NCBI GenBank assembly: GCA_013335845.1
Contig: JAAXUU010000127.1
Span: 1 to 5,213, forward strand
Length of the DNA: 5,213 nucleotides
Direction: 5' to 3'
Source: Actinomycetota bacterium
Lineage (GTDB): Bacteria; Actinomycetota; Coriobacteriia; Coriobacteriales; RUG844
The translations under genes and the position numbers were made by a program. Below the pieces are notes generated by a model. That model had not been told where the DNA came from. It was given only the letters and a program-made list of their open reading frames with translations, and did not search any database. Of this stretch, positions 1 to 5,213 are shown one piece after another. Within the stretch, counting starts at the first letter, position 1. Each line of letters begins with the position of its first letter.

Positions 1-624
1 CTCATATTGCTGGCGGTCGCCCAACTTATGAGTGCCAAAACCTATTATGCTGCGTTGGCGATACTGGTATTGGCAGCGTGGTTGTTCCGGAAACGTTCCA
101 GCTTCGACCGTCTGCTCGTACACGAGAGTATGCGCAGCACGATCATCCCTATCCTACTGGCGATACTCATCATCGTCGGTTACGGGCTCTGCGGTTTCTT
201 CATTTTGCAGGGAGACTTCAAATTCGAATTCGGGGTCTTCAGCCCCTTTGCGGCTATCGCCCAAACTTTGGTACCGTTTCTAGAAGATCCGGCGGCGCTT
301 TCCGACCACGCGACTTGGTTTGTCGAAAGCCTCAGGACGATTGCCATCGTAACCGCTGTCTGGGCTGTAATCGCGACCATCTTCCCTTGGCTCCGCAAGA
401 AATATCGAGCGGATGCCGCCGAGAAGAACTCTATGGCCAAACGACTTGAGCCCTATGCGACGATTTCGGTCGACGAGGCGGAGATACTAGAAGAGTATGA
501 GGAAGCCCTTGGGCGCAACAGTGGCATTCTCGATGGAGATATGACGATTCCCGAGGTAGAGCTAGAAAACCCTCAGGTAGAGCTAACAAACCCCGAGGAC
601 GCGACGAAGAGCCCTGAGGAATGA
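1..624 (+). CDS. Integral membrane protein, C-terminal part (5' end outside window); possibly related to lysyl-PG synthetase/flippase membrane region
   Basis: The frame is open from the first base to a TGA at 622-624, giving 207 residues. The sequence starts inside a hydrophobic stretch with no ribosome site before the TTG at 7 or the ATG at 28, so the gene most likely begins left of the window. Counting from base 1, I see membrane segments at about 12-29, 47-70 and 112-130, the first followed by the basic cluster RKRSSFDR. After the last segment comes a basic/charged linker (LRKKYRADAAEK), a short acidic helix (about 158-170) and an acidic tail with a 7-residue tandem repeat (PEVELEN / PQVELTN). 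The pattern WFVESLR...FPWLRKKY followed by RLEPYA recalls, from memory, the end of the membrane domain of MprF/LysX-like phosphatidylglycerol lysyltransferases, just before their DUF2156 enzyme domain. That domain is absent here. The family guess is weak; that it is a real membrane protein gene is much firmer. The ABC operon begins 88 bp downstream. Confidence 0.8.
   Translation, partial: LILLAVAQLMSAKTYYAALAILVLAAWLFRKRSSFDRLLVHESMRSTIIPILLAILIIVGYGLCGFFILQGDFKFEFGVFSPFAAIAQTLVPFLEDPAALSDHATWFVESLRTIAIVTAVWAVIATIFPWLRKKYRADAAEKNSMAKRLEPYATISVDEAEILEEYEEALGRNSGILDGDMTIPEVELENPQVELTNPEDATKSPEE
552..593 (+). repeat. Two tandem copies of a 21-bp unit inside the 3' end of the membrane protein gene
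   Basis: The 11-mer AGGTAGAGCTA occurs at 554-564 and again at 575-585, each followed three bases later by AACC or AAACC, so two 21-bp units lie head to tail. Because 21 is a multiple of three, the repeat is in frame and encodes PEVELEN then PQVELTN. A shorter, decayed echo (PED...PEE) follows up to the stop. This is a simple duplication in an acidic, probably disordered cytoplasmic tail; its copy number may vary between strains. Confidence 0.8.
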
Positions 625-663
625 GAAGTCGAACAGCTACCGAACGACGGGTATCTTTACTCA

Positions 664-691
664 TTGTTGGCGTAAAATGAATAGATATGAC
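664..691 (+). promoter_or_regulatory. Weak candidate promoter for the ABC transporter operon
   Basis: In the 88-bp gap before the ATPase start, TTGTTG at 664-669 and TATGAC at 686-691 are separated by 16 bp. Both boxes match the sigma-70 consensus only partly. TAAAAT at 673-678 is a better -10 box but has no good -35 box at the right distance. I see no terminator hairpin after the upstream membrane gene, so the ABC genes may instead be read through from it. Confidence 0.2.
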
Positions 692-712
692 TCCTGAAGA
701 AGATTGGTTTCT

Positions 713-1492
713 GTGGCTGAAGTATCGTTTGAACATGTGAGCATGACCTATAAAGGTCTAGGTGGCGATGTCCTCGCTTTGTCAGACCTCGACCTCACCT
801 TGGCAGAGGGGGAGCCGATTTCCATCATCGGTCCTTCCGGGGGAGGAAAATCCACCACGTTGCTTTTAGCGGCCGGATTGTTGAAGCCGACAAAGGGGGA
901 GGTCAAGGTCTCCGGAGAAACGGTGACCGGCCCGCGCAATACGACTTCGCTCATCCTACAGGATTTCGGACTCCTCCCTTGGAAGACAGTCGAGCAGAAC
1001 GCTGCGCTCGGTCTCAAAATCCGGAAATTCACGAAAAAACAGCAGGATGAGCGTACTGCGCAAGCGCTCGATCAAGTCGGCCTGACGGAGTTCGCATCGT
1101 CGTATCCGAACGAGCTTTCCGGGGGTATGCGGCAGCGCCTAGCGCTCGCGCGTGCCGTTGCGCTCGATTCCGACCTGCTGCTTATGGATGAACCGCTTTC
1201 AGCGCTCGACGCGCTGCTTCGAGAGAAGTTGCAAGATACCTTGCTCTCTCTTTGGAAGGATATCGGATATTCGCAGATCCTTGTGACGCACTCGATAGAG
1301 GAGGCGGTGTTCCTAGGCAAGCGCATCGTCCTCATGTCACCGCGCCCGGGGCGCGTTGCGGCGATAGTCGAGAATCCTGAGATGGGCGATGCAGACTATC
1401 GATTCAACCCATCGTTTCACGAATGTTGCGAGAAACTACGTTCATTGCTCGTCGGACAAGGGACTTTAGCGGAAGGGCGCGTCGATGAATAA
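713..1492 (+). CDS. ABC transporter ATP-binding protein, NitT/TauT (nitrate/sulfonate/taurine) class
   Basis: This is the cytoplasmic ATPase that powers an importer of the SsuB/TauB/NrtD/ThiZ type. Numbering from the TTG at 704 as residue 1, all ABC motifs are present: Walker A GPSGGGKST (43-51), Q-loop LILQDFGLLPW with Gln86, signature LSGGMRQ (138-144), Walker B LLLMDEP (158-164, Asp162/Glu163), D-loop SALD (166-169) and switch His196 in ILVTHSIEEA. The FGLLPW and MSPRPGRV segments are typical of the NitT/TauT subfamily. I prefer the GTG at 713 (259 residues) because the purine run GAAGAAGA ends 9 bases before it, whereas it abuts the TTG at 704; an in-frame stop at 695 rules out longer starts and there is no early ATG. 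The gene overlaps its permease by 8 bp, so the two are co-translated. The substrate cannot be read from the ATPase: sulfonates, taurine, nitrate, cyanate and pyrimidine or thiamine precursors are all used by relatives. Confidence 0.93.
   Translation: MAEVSFEHVSMTYKGLGGDVLALSDLDLTLAEGEPISIIGPSGGGKSTTLLLAAGLLKPTKGEVKVSGETVTGPRNTTSLILQDFGLLPWKTVEQNAALGLKIRKFTKKQQDERTAQALDQVGLTEFASSYPNELSGGMRQRLALARAVALDSDLLLMDEPLSALDALLREKLQDTLLSLWKDIGYSQILVTHSIEEAVFLGKRIVLMSPRPGRVAAIVENPEMGDADYRFNPSFHECCEKLRSLLVGQGTLAEGRVDE
1471..1477 (+). promoter_or_regulatory. Ribosome binding site of the ABC permease
   Basis: GGAAGGG lies inside the end of the ATPase gene, 7 bases before the ATG at 1485. It supports that start over the second ATG at 1494, which would be 16 bases away. 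Confidence 0.65.
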
Positions 1493-2276
1493 GATGCACC
1501 CCAACGCGCGCACGGTTACGGTGCGTGCCTCGCGCAGCAAATTTTTCGGCTATCTAGGGGCGATCATCCTCTGCCTCATCGGTTGGTACGTGACGTCGGT
1601 TCTTGTCGACTCACCCGCATTGCCTACCCCCTTCGAGACGTGGCCTGTTCTCGTCGAGAACATCCCCGCGTTGCTACCTGAATTCTGGGTGAGCCTCTAC
1701 CGGGTCGTCATCGCCATGACGATCGGGACGGTGATCGGTGTGCCGCTTGGCCTGATGATCGGCCGCGCTCCTCGTGCCGACGCCGTCTTCGCACCTGTTC
1801 TGTTCTTACTGTATCCCATTCCGAAAATCGTATTGCTACCCGTTCTCCTGGTTTTGCTCGGATTGGCGGATGCCCCGAAAATCGTCCTCATCGCACTGAC
1901 CATCTTCTTCCAGATCACCATGACAGCCCGCGACGCCGCACGCGCGGTGCCGGAGGCGAGCATACTTTCGGTGCGTTCCTTGGGCGGGAATCGTCTTGAT
2001 GTGTACAGGCATGTCATCGTCCCAGCTTCGATGCCCGAACTGTTCACTGCTTTGCGTATCGGTTCGGGAACTGCAATCGCCATCCTCTTCTTCGCAGAAT
2101 CCATCGCAGGTTCGAGCGGGCTCGGGTGGTTCATCGTCGACGCGTGGGGTATGATAAACTACCCCCGCATGTTCGCAGGGATCATCGCCATGGCTGTTCT
2201 CGGGGTGATCATCTACGAGTTGCTCGAATTCCTCGAGCGCCGTCTCACACGTTGGCGCCGTGCGGGGATTTCCTGA
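1485..2276 (+). CDS. ABC transporter permease, NitT/TauT class (BPD_transp_1 fold)
   Basis: This 263-residue inner-membrane subunit forms the channel of the importer powered by the preceding ATPase, presumably as a homodimer. A basic N-terminus (about 8-22) precedes a first membrane helix at about 21-41. Further hydrophobic segments lie near 68-93, 101-127, 131-147, 192-210 and 228-248. The cytoplasmic coupling loop (EAA-like) is at about 163-194: SVRSLGGNRLDVYRHVIVPA followed by SMPELFTALRIG, the part that docks on the ATPase. This loop and the WYVTSVL, LPTPFETW and GLGWFI stretches match SsuC/TauC-type permeases, as does the length (family usually about 250-280). The start at 1485 overlaps the ATPase stop by 8 bp and has its own Shine-Dalgarno site. 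No periplasmic or lipoprotein solute-binding gene follows; the operon ends at the shared terminator about 120 bp downstream. Confidence 0.93.
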   Translation: MNKMHPNARTVTVRASRSKFFGYLGAIILCLIGWYVTSVLVDSPALPTPFETWPVLVENIPALLPEFWVSLYRVVIAMTIGTVIGVPLGLMIGRAPRADAVFAPVLFLLYPIPKIVLLPVLLVLLGLADAPKIVLIALTIFFQITMTARDAARAVPEASILSVRSLGGNRLDVYRHVIVPASMPELFTALRIGSGTAIAILFFAESIAGSSGLGWFIVDAWGMINYPRMFAGIIAMAVLGVIIYELLEFLERRLTRWRRAGIS

Positions 2277-2345
2277 AGTCACGGATCGCGTGAGGTATGC
2301 GAGTTGACGTAGGCAATCGGACACAGCCGATACGATGCGCGAACC

Positions 2346-2394
2346 GAAATCGAACGTGTATACGCTCGAAATCCAGTGTAAGCTGAAATCGAAC
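2346..2394 (+). repeat. Short direct repeats (GAAATCGAAC) before the terminator
   Basis: GAAATCGAAC occurs exactly at 2346-2355 and 2385-2394, with a half copy GAAATC at 2368-2373 between them. They sit in the gap between the permease stop and the shared terminator, where I see no gene. Whether they bind a protein, belong to the 3' untranslated RNA, or are a coincidence cannot be told from one sequence. Confidence 0.5.
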
Positions 2395-2396
2395 AT

Positions 2397-2439
2397 AAAC
2401 AAAAAGTCGCATGGGGAAATCCCACGCGACTTTTTGTTT
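2397..2439. terminator. Bidirectional rho-independent terminator between convergent ABC operon and putP
   Basis: The arm AAACAAAAAGTCGC (2397-2410) is perfectly complementary to GCGACTTTTTGTTT (2426-2439). Inside, TGGGG (2412-2416) pairs with TCCCA (2420-2424) across one A/C mismatch, leaving an AAA loop. Read on the plus strand it is a GC-rich hairpin followed by TTTTTGTTT; read on the minus strand it is the same hairpin followed by TTTTTGTTTAT. It therefore can end both the permease transcript and the putP transcript, whose stop codon is only 19 bp away. Confidence 0.93.
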
Positions 2440-2458
2440 GGCAATCAGATGAATCGCT

Positions 2459-4057
2459 TTACGCGACTGCTTCCGTGCTTACTTCACGTTCCACTGCATC
2501 ATCATAGTCCATGTAGGTGTCGAACTCTTTACAGATCTCCTCACTCGGGGGTGTGGTAAGGAGGCTCACGATGATGATTGCGAGACTCGCCAGGATGAAA
2601 GCCGGGAGAAGCTCATAGACACCGAAAACCCCGCCCAAAGGTTTGATGAGCAAGCGCCATACGACAACGGCGACGCCACCCGTGATCATACCGGCGAGTG
2701 CACCCTGGAAGTTCACACGACGCCAATAGAGAGAGGCGATCATGAGGGGTCCGAAGCATGCACCGAAGCCTGCCCAAGCGTAGGCGACGATCGAGAAGAT
2801 CGAGGAGTTCTGATCAGCCGCGATCCAAATACCGAGGATCAACAAGACGACCATAGTGATACGACCTGCCCACATCACTTGTTTGTCTGTGGCATCTTTC
2901 TTGAAGAGACCCAAGTAGAAGTTCTTGGCGATAGCGGAGCTCGCGATGAGCATATAGGAGTCGCTCGAGCTCATGGTTGCCGCAAGGATACCGGACACGA
3001 CGATGCCGGCGACGAAAGGAGGCAAGAGAAGCGTCGACATCGTGATGAAGATCGACTCCGCGCTTGCTGCCGTGAGGAACATGTCAGGCAGCATTGCCTT
3101 GCCGATAAGACCGATTGCAACAGCCGAAAAGAGCGAAATGGCGCACCAGGTGACGGCGATGCGGCGTGATTTCGGGAGCTCTTTGGTGGAACGACTAGCC
3201 ATGAAGCGGAGGACGACATGAGGCATACCGAAGTAACCAAGGCCCCAAGCAAGACAGCTGAGAATTGATATGATCCCATAGGTACCGGGGTCACCGTAGG
3301 AAAGCACTCCCTTGACGACTTCTTGGACTCCTTTGGCATCTAGCGTCGGATTCGCGATGCTGGTGAGGCTGAGGAAGCCGGGAATCTCCTTCAAGTTCGC
3401 GACGACGTTATCGAAACCGCCTACATAGATAAGGCCGCCGACCGTCACGATGACCAGTGCGAATATCATCAGGATACCTTGCATGAAGTCGGTTGTGCTT
3501 TCGGCGAGGAATCCGCCGATCAGGGTGTAAACGAAGACGAAGATGGCTCCGACGATCATCATGGAGACGTAATCGAAACCGAAGAGCGCGTTGAACAATT
3601 TCCCGCATGTGACGAAGCAGCTACCGACGTAAATCGAGAAGAAGAACAGGATAATGAAGGCTGCGATGCTCATTAGGATTCTCTTGTTATCATGGAAGCG
3701 ATTTGAGAAAAAGTCGGGTAGGGTGATGGCATTATCGGCAACTGTTGAATATTTACGCAGACGTACGGCGACCAATTTCCAGCTAAGATAGGTGCCGGCA
3801 AGAAGGCCGATTGCGGTCCAGACAGCATCACTTGCACCGAAGAAATAGGCGACCCCGGGAAGACCCATGAGAAGCCATCCGCTCATATCGCTTGCCTCAG
3901 CGGACATTGCCGTGATCCACGGTCCCAAACTGCGTCCTCCGAGAAAATACTCGTCAGAGTTTGTGTTGGCACGCTTTGCGTACCATACGGAAATGACGAT
4001 GGTTACTACGAGATAGAGAAACATCGCCACTAGAACTTGAATATCATTACTTTCCAT
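2459..4057 (-). CDS. putP: Sodium/proline symporter PutP
   Basis: This 532-residue membrane carrier of the sodium:solute symporter family (SSS, TC 2.A.21) takes up L-proline driven by the sodium gradient, for nutrition or osmoprotection. It follows Escherichia coli PutP closely as I remember that protein. The sodium-site segment ASDMSGWLLMGLPG has Asp57 (E. coli Asp55), and Ala360, Ser363 and Ser364 occupy the places of Ala337, Ser340 and Thr341. The proline-site residues Tyr143, and Trp271, Tyr275 and His280 in WGLGYFGMPH, are kept, as are the AYAWAGFGACFGP and YELLPAF blocks near the C-terminus. About 13 membrane helices are expected. I start at the ATG at 4057, behind AAAGGGGGT; a TTG 63 bp upstream (4120) is in frame but has no ribosome site and would add a charged, non-membrane extension. 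Oddities: Glu54 where relatives I recall have Gly or Gln, Ser364 for Thr, and a longer loop at about 226-260. It ends in an acidic tail and runs convergent to the ABC operon. Confidence 0.95.
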   Translation of the reverse strand: MESNDIQVLVAMFLYLVVTIVISVWYAKRANTNSDEYFLGGRSLGPWITAMSAEASDMSGWLLMGLPGVAYFFGASDAVWTAIGLLAGTYLSWKLVAVRLRKYSTVADNAITLPDFFSNRFHDNKRILMSIAAFIILFFFSIYVGSCFVTCGKLFNALFGFDYVSMMIVGAIFVFVYTLIGGFLAESTTDFMQGILMIFALVIVTVGGLIYVGGFDNVVANLKEIPGFLSLTSIANPTLDAKGVQEVVKGVLSYGDPGTYGIISILSCLAWGLGYFGMPHVVLRFMASRSTKELPKSRRIAVTWCAISLFSAVAIGLIGKAMLPDMFLTAASAESIFITMSTLLLPPFVAGIVVSGILAATMSSSDSYMLIASSAIAKNFYLGLFKKDATDKQVMWAGRITMVVLLILGIWIAADQNSSIFSIVAYAWAGFGACFGPLMIASLYWRRVNFQGALAGMITGGVAVVVWRLLIKPLGGVFGVYELLPAFILASLAIIIVSLLTTPPSEEICKEFDTYMDYDDAVEREVSTEAVA

Positions 4058-4060
4058 GTG

Positions 4061-4078
4061 ACCCCCTTTGGTCTCCTT
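4061..4078 (-). promoter_or_regulatory. Ribosome binding region of putP with two Shine-Dalgarno-like motifs
   Basis: On the minus strand AAGGAG (4078-4073) is followed by AAAGGGGGT, whose G run ends 4 bases before the ATG at 4057. The near motif is slightly close and the far one (15 bases) slightly distant. Together they favour this start over the TTG at 4120. Confidence 0.6.
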
Positions 4079-4082
4079 GCGA

Positions 4083-4109
4083 ACGTGCTTTAACGTGAAC
4101 ATGTACGTG
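4083..4109. repeat. Three ACGTG repeats in the putP leader
   Basis: ACGTG occurs at 4083-4087, 4093-4097 and 4105-4109, the first two within AACGTG and 10 bp apart (about one helical turn), the third 12 bp further. A palindromic ACATGT lies at 4099-4104. They fall between the candidate putP promoter and the putP ribosome site, where a regulator could bind, but no known operator is recognised. Confidence 0.4.
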
Positions 4110-4127
4110 GTGGTGCGCAAAACAATG

Positions 4128-4196
4128 AGTATAAATCATGTTGAGTTACTACATGGTGAGAAACCGCCGATATCTTGCATAAATGGAGTTTGCCAA
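4128..4196 (-). promoter_or_regulatory. Candidate putP promoter region
   Basis: Two possibilities are visible on the minus strand. TATACT (4133-4128) is a good -10 box but lacks a recognisable -35 box 17 bp upstream; it would give a leader of about 60 nt. TTGGCA (4196-4191) is a good -35 box and is followed after 16 bp by GATATC (4174-4169), a poor -10 box. Only a promoter somewhere in this gap is certain, since putP and the next gene diverge. Confidence 0.3.
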
Positions 4197-4229
4197 AGGG
4201 ATTTTGGTGATTTTGGCGGACTTTTGCGG
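4192..4229. repeat. GATTTTGG direct repeats and overlapping GCCAAA inverted repeat
   Basis: GATTTTGG occurs at 4200-4207 and 4209-4216 (period 9), and a related CTTTTGCGG follows at 4221-4229. GCCAAA at 4192-4197 can pair with TTTGGC at 4212-4217, or CCAAA (4193-4197) with TTTGG at 4203-4207. The cluster covers the possible -35 box of putP, so it could be an operator. This is inference from position only. Confidence 0.45.
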
Positions 4230-4283
4230 AAAAGGACGGGGAAATCGCATTTCAACGGGTACATGCAAGACATCTAAGCGTAT

Positions 4284-4313
4284 TTGATAGATAATCTATG
4301 TATATAGAGTAAT
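4284..4313 (+). promoter_or_regulatory. Candidate promoter of the MetRS-like gene, overlapping a 13-bp palindrome
   Basis: TTGATA (4284-4289) is a near-consensus -35 box and AGTAAT (4308-4313), 18 bp later, is a fair -10 box. Transcription would start near 4320, just ahead of the ribosome site, leaving a very short leader. A perfect palindrome ATAGATAATCTAT (4287-4299) overlaps the -35 box and spacer, and CTAT...ATAG (4296-4307) forms a second inverted repeat. Both could be binding sites or simply AT-rich promoter DNA. There is no room for a T-box leader if this promoter is right. Confidence 0.35.
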
Positions 4314-4321
4314 GTAGATTC

Positions 4322-4327
4322 GAGGAG
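4322..4327 (+). promoter_or_regulatory. Ribosome binding site of the MetRS-like gene
   Basis: GAGGAG lies 8 bases before the GTG at 4336. It decides the start in favour of this GTG over the in-frame ATG at 4351, which is too far away. Confidence 0.75.
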
Positions 4328-4335
4328 TTGGACAC

Positions 4336-5213
4336 GTGTCTGAAAGAGCGATGGAACGTCCCTATTTTCCCAAAAGAGCCATAGTGACCGCGGGTATGCC
4401 CTACGGGAACAAAGGATTGCATTTCGGACATATCGCGGGTGTGTTCGTCCCCGCCGACGCCTATGCACGTTTTCTTCGCGACCGTATCGGAAGAGACAAT
4501 GTCATGTTCGTCTCGGGGACCGATTGCTACGGTTCGCCTATCGACGAGGGCTATCGCAAATTGCGTGAAGCAGGGGAGTTCGAAGGAAGCATCGAGGAAT
4601 ATGTCTCTTCGAACCATGTGAAGCAGAAAGATGCATTGGATGCCTATCACATCTCCCTCGATATATACGAAGGTTCGGGTTTAGGTAGCAGCAAGCCGAT
4701 ACATGCGAACATGTCCGAGTACTTCATCACGCAGCTCTATGAGAACGGTTATCTCGAGAAGCGCTCCACCGCTCAGTTCTTCGACGTGACGGCGAATACG
4801 TTCTTGAATGGACGCCAAGTCGTGGGGCATTGCCCTGTGCAAGGATGCAAATCCGAGAAAGGCTATGCTGATGAGTGCGACTTGGGTCATCAATATATGC
4901 CCGAGGATCTCATAGCGCCGAAGAGCACGATCACGGGGGAGGTTCCCGAGATGCGCGCTGTGACCAACTGGTATTTCAAGTTGCCGGAATTCACCGGGCT
5001 TCTCCGCGAGTTCGTCGCAGATATCTCCACGAAGGACACGGTCCGAAGTGTCGTCCCGACGACGATAAACGAGTTCCTATCAGCTCCCGTCATCTATGTG
5101 AAGAACGAACTTCGCGATGAGTACGAGGCTTTGAAAGAAGGACTTCCGCTACACACCTTCCGCGAAGCCGAGAAGGGCAAGGCGTCGTTCGAACTCGAAT
5201 TCGAGACTATCGA
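4336..5213 (+). CDS. metG: Divergent methionyl-tRNA synthetase-type class I tRNA ligase, N-terminal 292 residues (3' end outside window)
   Basis: The product should charge tRNA-Met with methionine in the cytoplasm, or be a paralogue of the enzyme that does. After a short N-terminus the Rossmann fold begins at AIVTAGMPYGNKGLHFGH (15-32), with the HIGH-type motif H29-F-G-H32. Asp63 lies in GTDCYGSPI, where usual MetRS has a D-x-HGTPI pattern. The zinc-knuckle insert is FLNGRQVVGHCPVQGCKSEK...ECDLGH, with Cys166, Cys171, Cys181 and His185 as likely ligands, followed by LIAPKSTITGEVPEMR and NWYFKLPEF, as in E. coli MetRS. From about 230 on the sequence no longer follows canonical MetRS: the expected SR..WG.P block is not reached, and a polar, mixed segment (SVVPTTINEFLSAPVIYVKN and on) runs to the window edge. 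The KMSKS loop and anticodon-binding domain lie outside. The start is GTG at 4336, behind GAGGAG. Divergent from putP. The class is certain; specificity for methionine is likely but not proven. Confidence 0.9.
   Translation, partial: MSERAMERPYFPKRAIVTAGMPYGNKGLHFGHIAGVFVPADAYARFLRDRIGRDNVMFVSGTDCYGSPIDEGYRKLREAGEFEGSIEEYVSSNHVKQKDALDAYHISLDIYEGSGLGSSKPIHANMSEYFITQLYENGYLEKRSTAQFFDVTANTFLNGRQVVGHCPVQGCKSEKGYADECDLGHQYMPEDLIAPKSTITGEVPEMRAVTNWYFKLPEFTGLLREFVADISTKDTVRSVVPTTINEFLSAPVIYVKNELRDEYEALKEGLPLHTFREAEKGKASFELEFETI

Noticed and set aside
704..712. TTG at 704 as the start of the ABC ATPase
   Set aside because: Possible but less likely: the purine run GAAGAAGA directly abuts this codon, whereas it is well spaced for the GTG at 713; the two options differ by only three residues.
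1836..2444. Minus-strand open frame of about 200 codons
   Set aside because: It starts inside the terminator hairpin and runs antisense through the clearly real permease gene; the product has no recognisable family features.
4058..4120. N-terminal extension of PutP from a TTG at 4120
   Set aside because: No ribosome site precedes it, the added 21 residues are not part of the family, and a strong purine-rich site precedes the ATG at 4057.
4068..4277. Small plus-strand open frame in the divergent intergenic region
   Set aside because: No ribosome site, no family resemblance, and it overlaps the putP ribosome site and promoter region on the other strand.
4378..4396. T-box-like string GTGACCGCGGG near the start of the ligase gene
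   Set aside because: It looks a little like the T-box core seen before synthetase genes, but it lies inside the coding sequence (IVTAGMP of the conserved Rossmann strand), has no specifier stem or terminator, and is explained by codon choice.
4252..4650. Minus-strand open frame of about 130 codons overlapping the ligase gene
   Set aside because: Antisense to a well-conserved synthetase N-terminus and its promoter; no coding features of its own.
1..5213. CRISPR array, tRNA/rRNA gene, insertion sequence, prophage or new multi-gene defence system
   Set aside because: No regularly spaced repeats, RNA gene signatures, transposase, integrase or terminal inverted repeats were seen; the genes present are well-known transport and translation families.

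Overview
The window is an ordinary-looking chromosomal segment of a bacterium with roughly balanced to slightly GC-rich base composition. It uses GTG/TTG as well as ATG starts and has short operons with Shine-Dalgarno sites. The unusual MetRS-like protein (HFGH and DCYGSP motifs) together with a NitT/TauT-type ABC operon and a PutP symporter suggests an anaerobic Gram-positive lineage, possibly an actinobacterium of the Coriobacteriia. That placement is my impression from protein style, not something the DNA proves.

Layout: (1) positions 1-624, plus strand: the C-terminal part of an integral membrane protein whose beginning lies left of the window. It resembles the membrane-to-linker part of lysylphosphatidylglycerol synthetase/flippase-type proteins but ends in an acidic repeat tail instead of an enzyme domain. 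(2) 713-2276, plus strand: a two-gene operon for an ABC importer of the nitrate/sulfonate/taurine/thiamine-precursor class, with an ATPase overlapped by 8 bp with its permease. No solute-binding protein is visible. (3) 2277-2458: a convergent intergenic gap with a small set of direct repeats and a strong bidirectional rho-independent terminator. (4) 2459-4057, minus strand: a full-length sodium/proline symporter (PutP). (5) 4058-4335: a divergent promoter region with several short direct and inverted repeats. (6) 4336 to the right edge, plus strand: the N-terminal 292 residues of a divergent methionyl-tRNA synthetase-type class I ligase, cut by the window end.

Together the genes describe nutrient uptake at the membrane (an organic or inorganic nitrogen/sulfur compound or vitamin precursor, and proline) next to a translation gene. 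The ABC operon and putP converge on one shared terminator, while putP and the ligase gene diverge from one shared control region. I found no RNA gene, CRISPR array, insertion sequence, phage gene or clear new defence or metabolic system. The points most worth following up are the divergent MetRS with its altered active-site and zinc-ligand pattern, and the repeat-rich control region in front of it.
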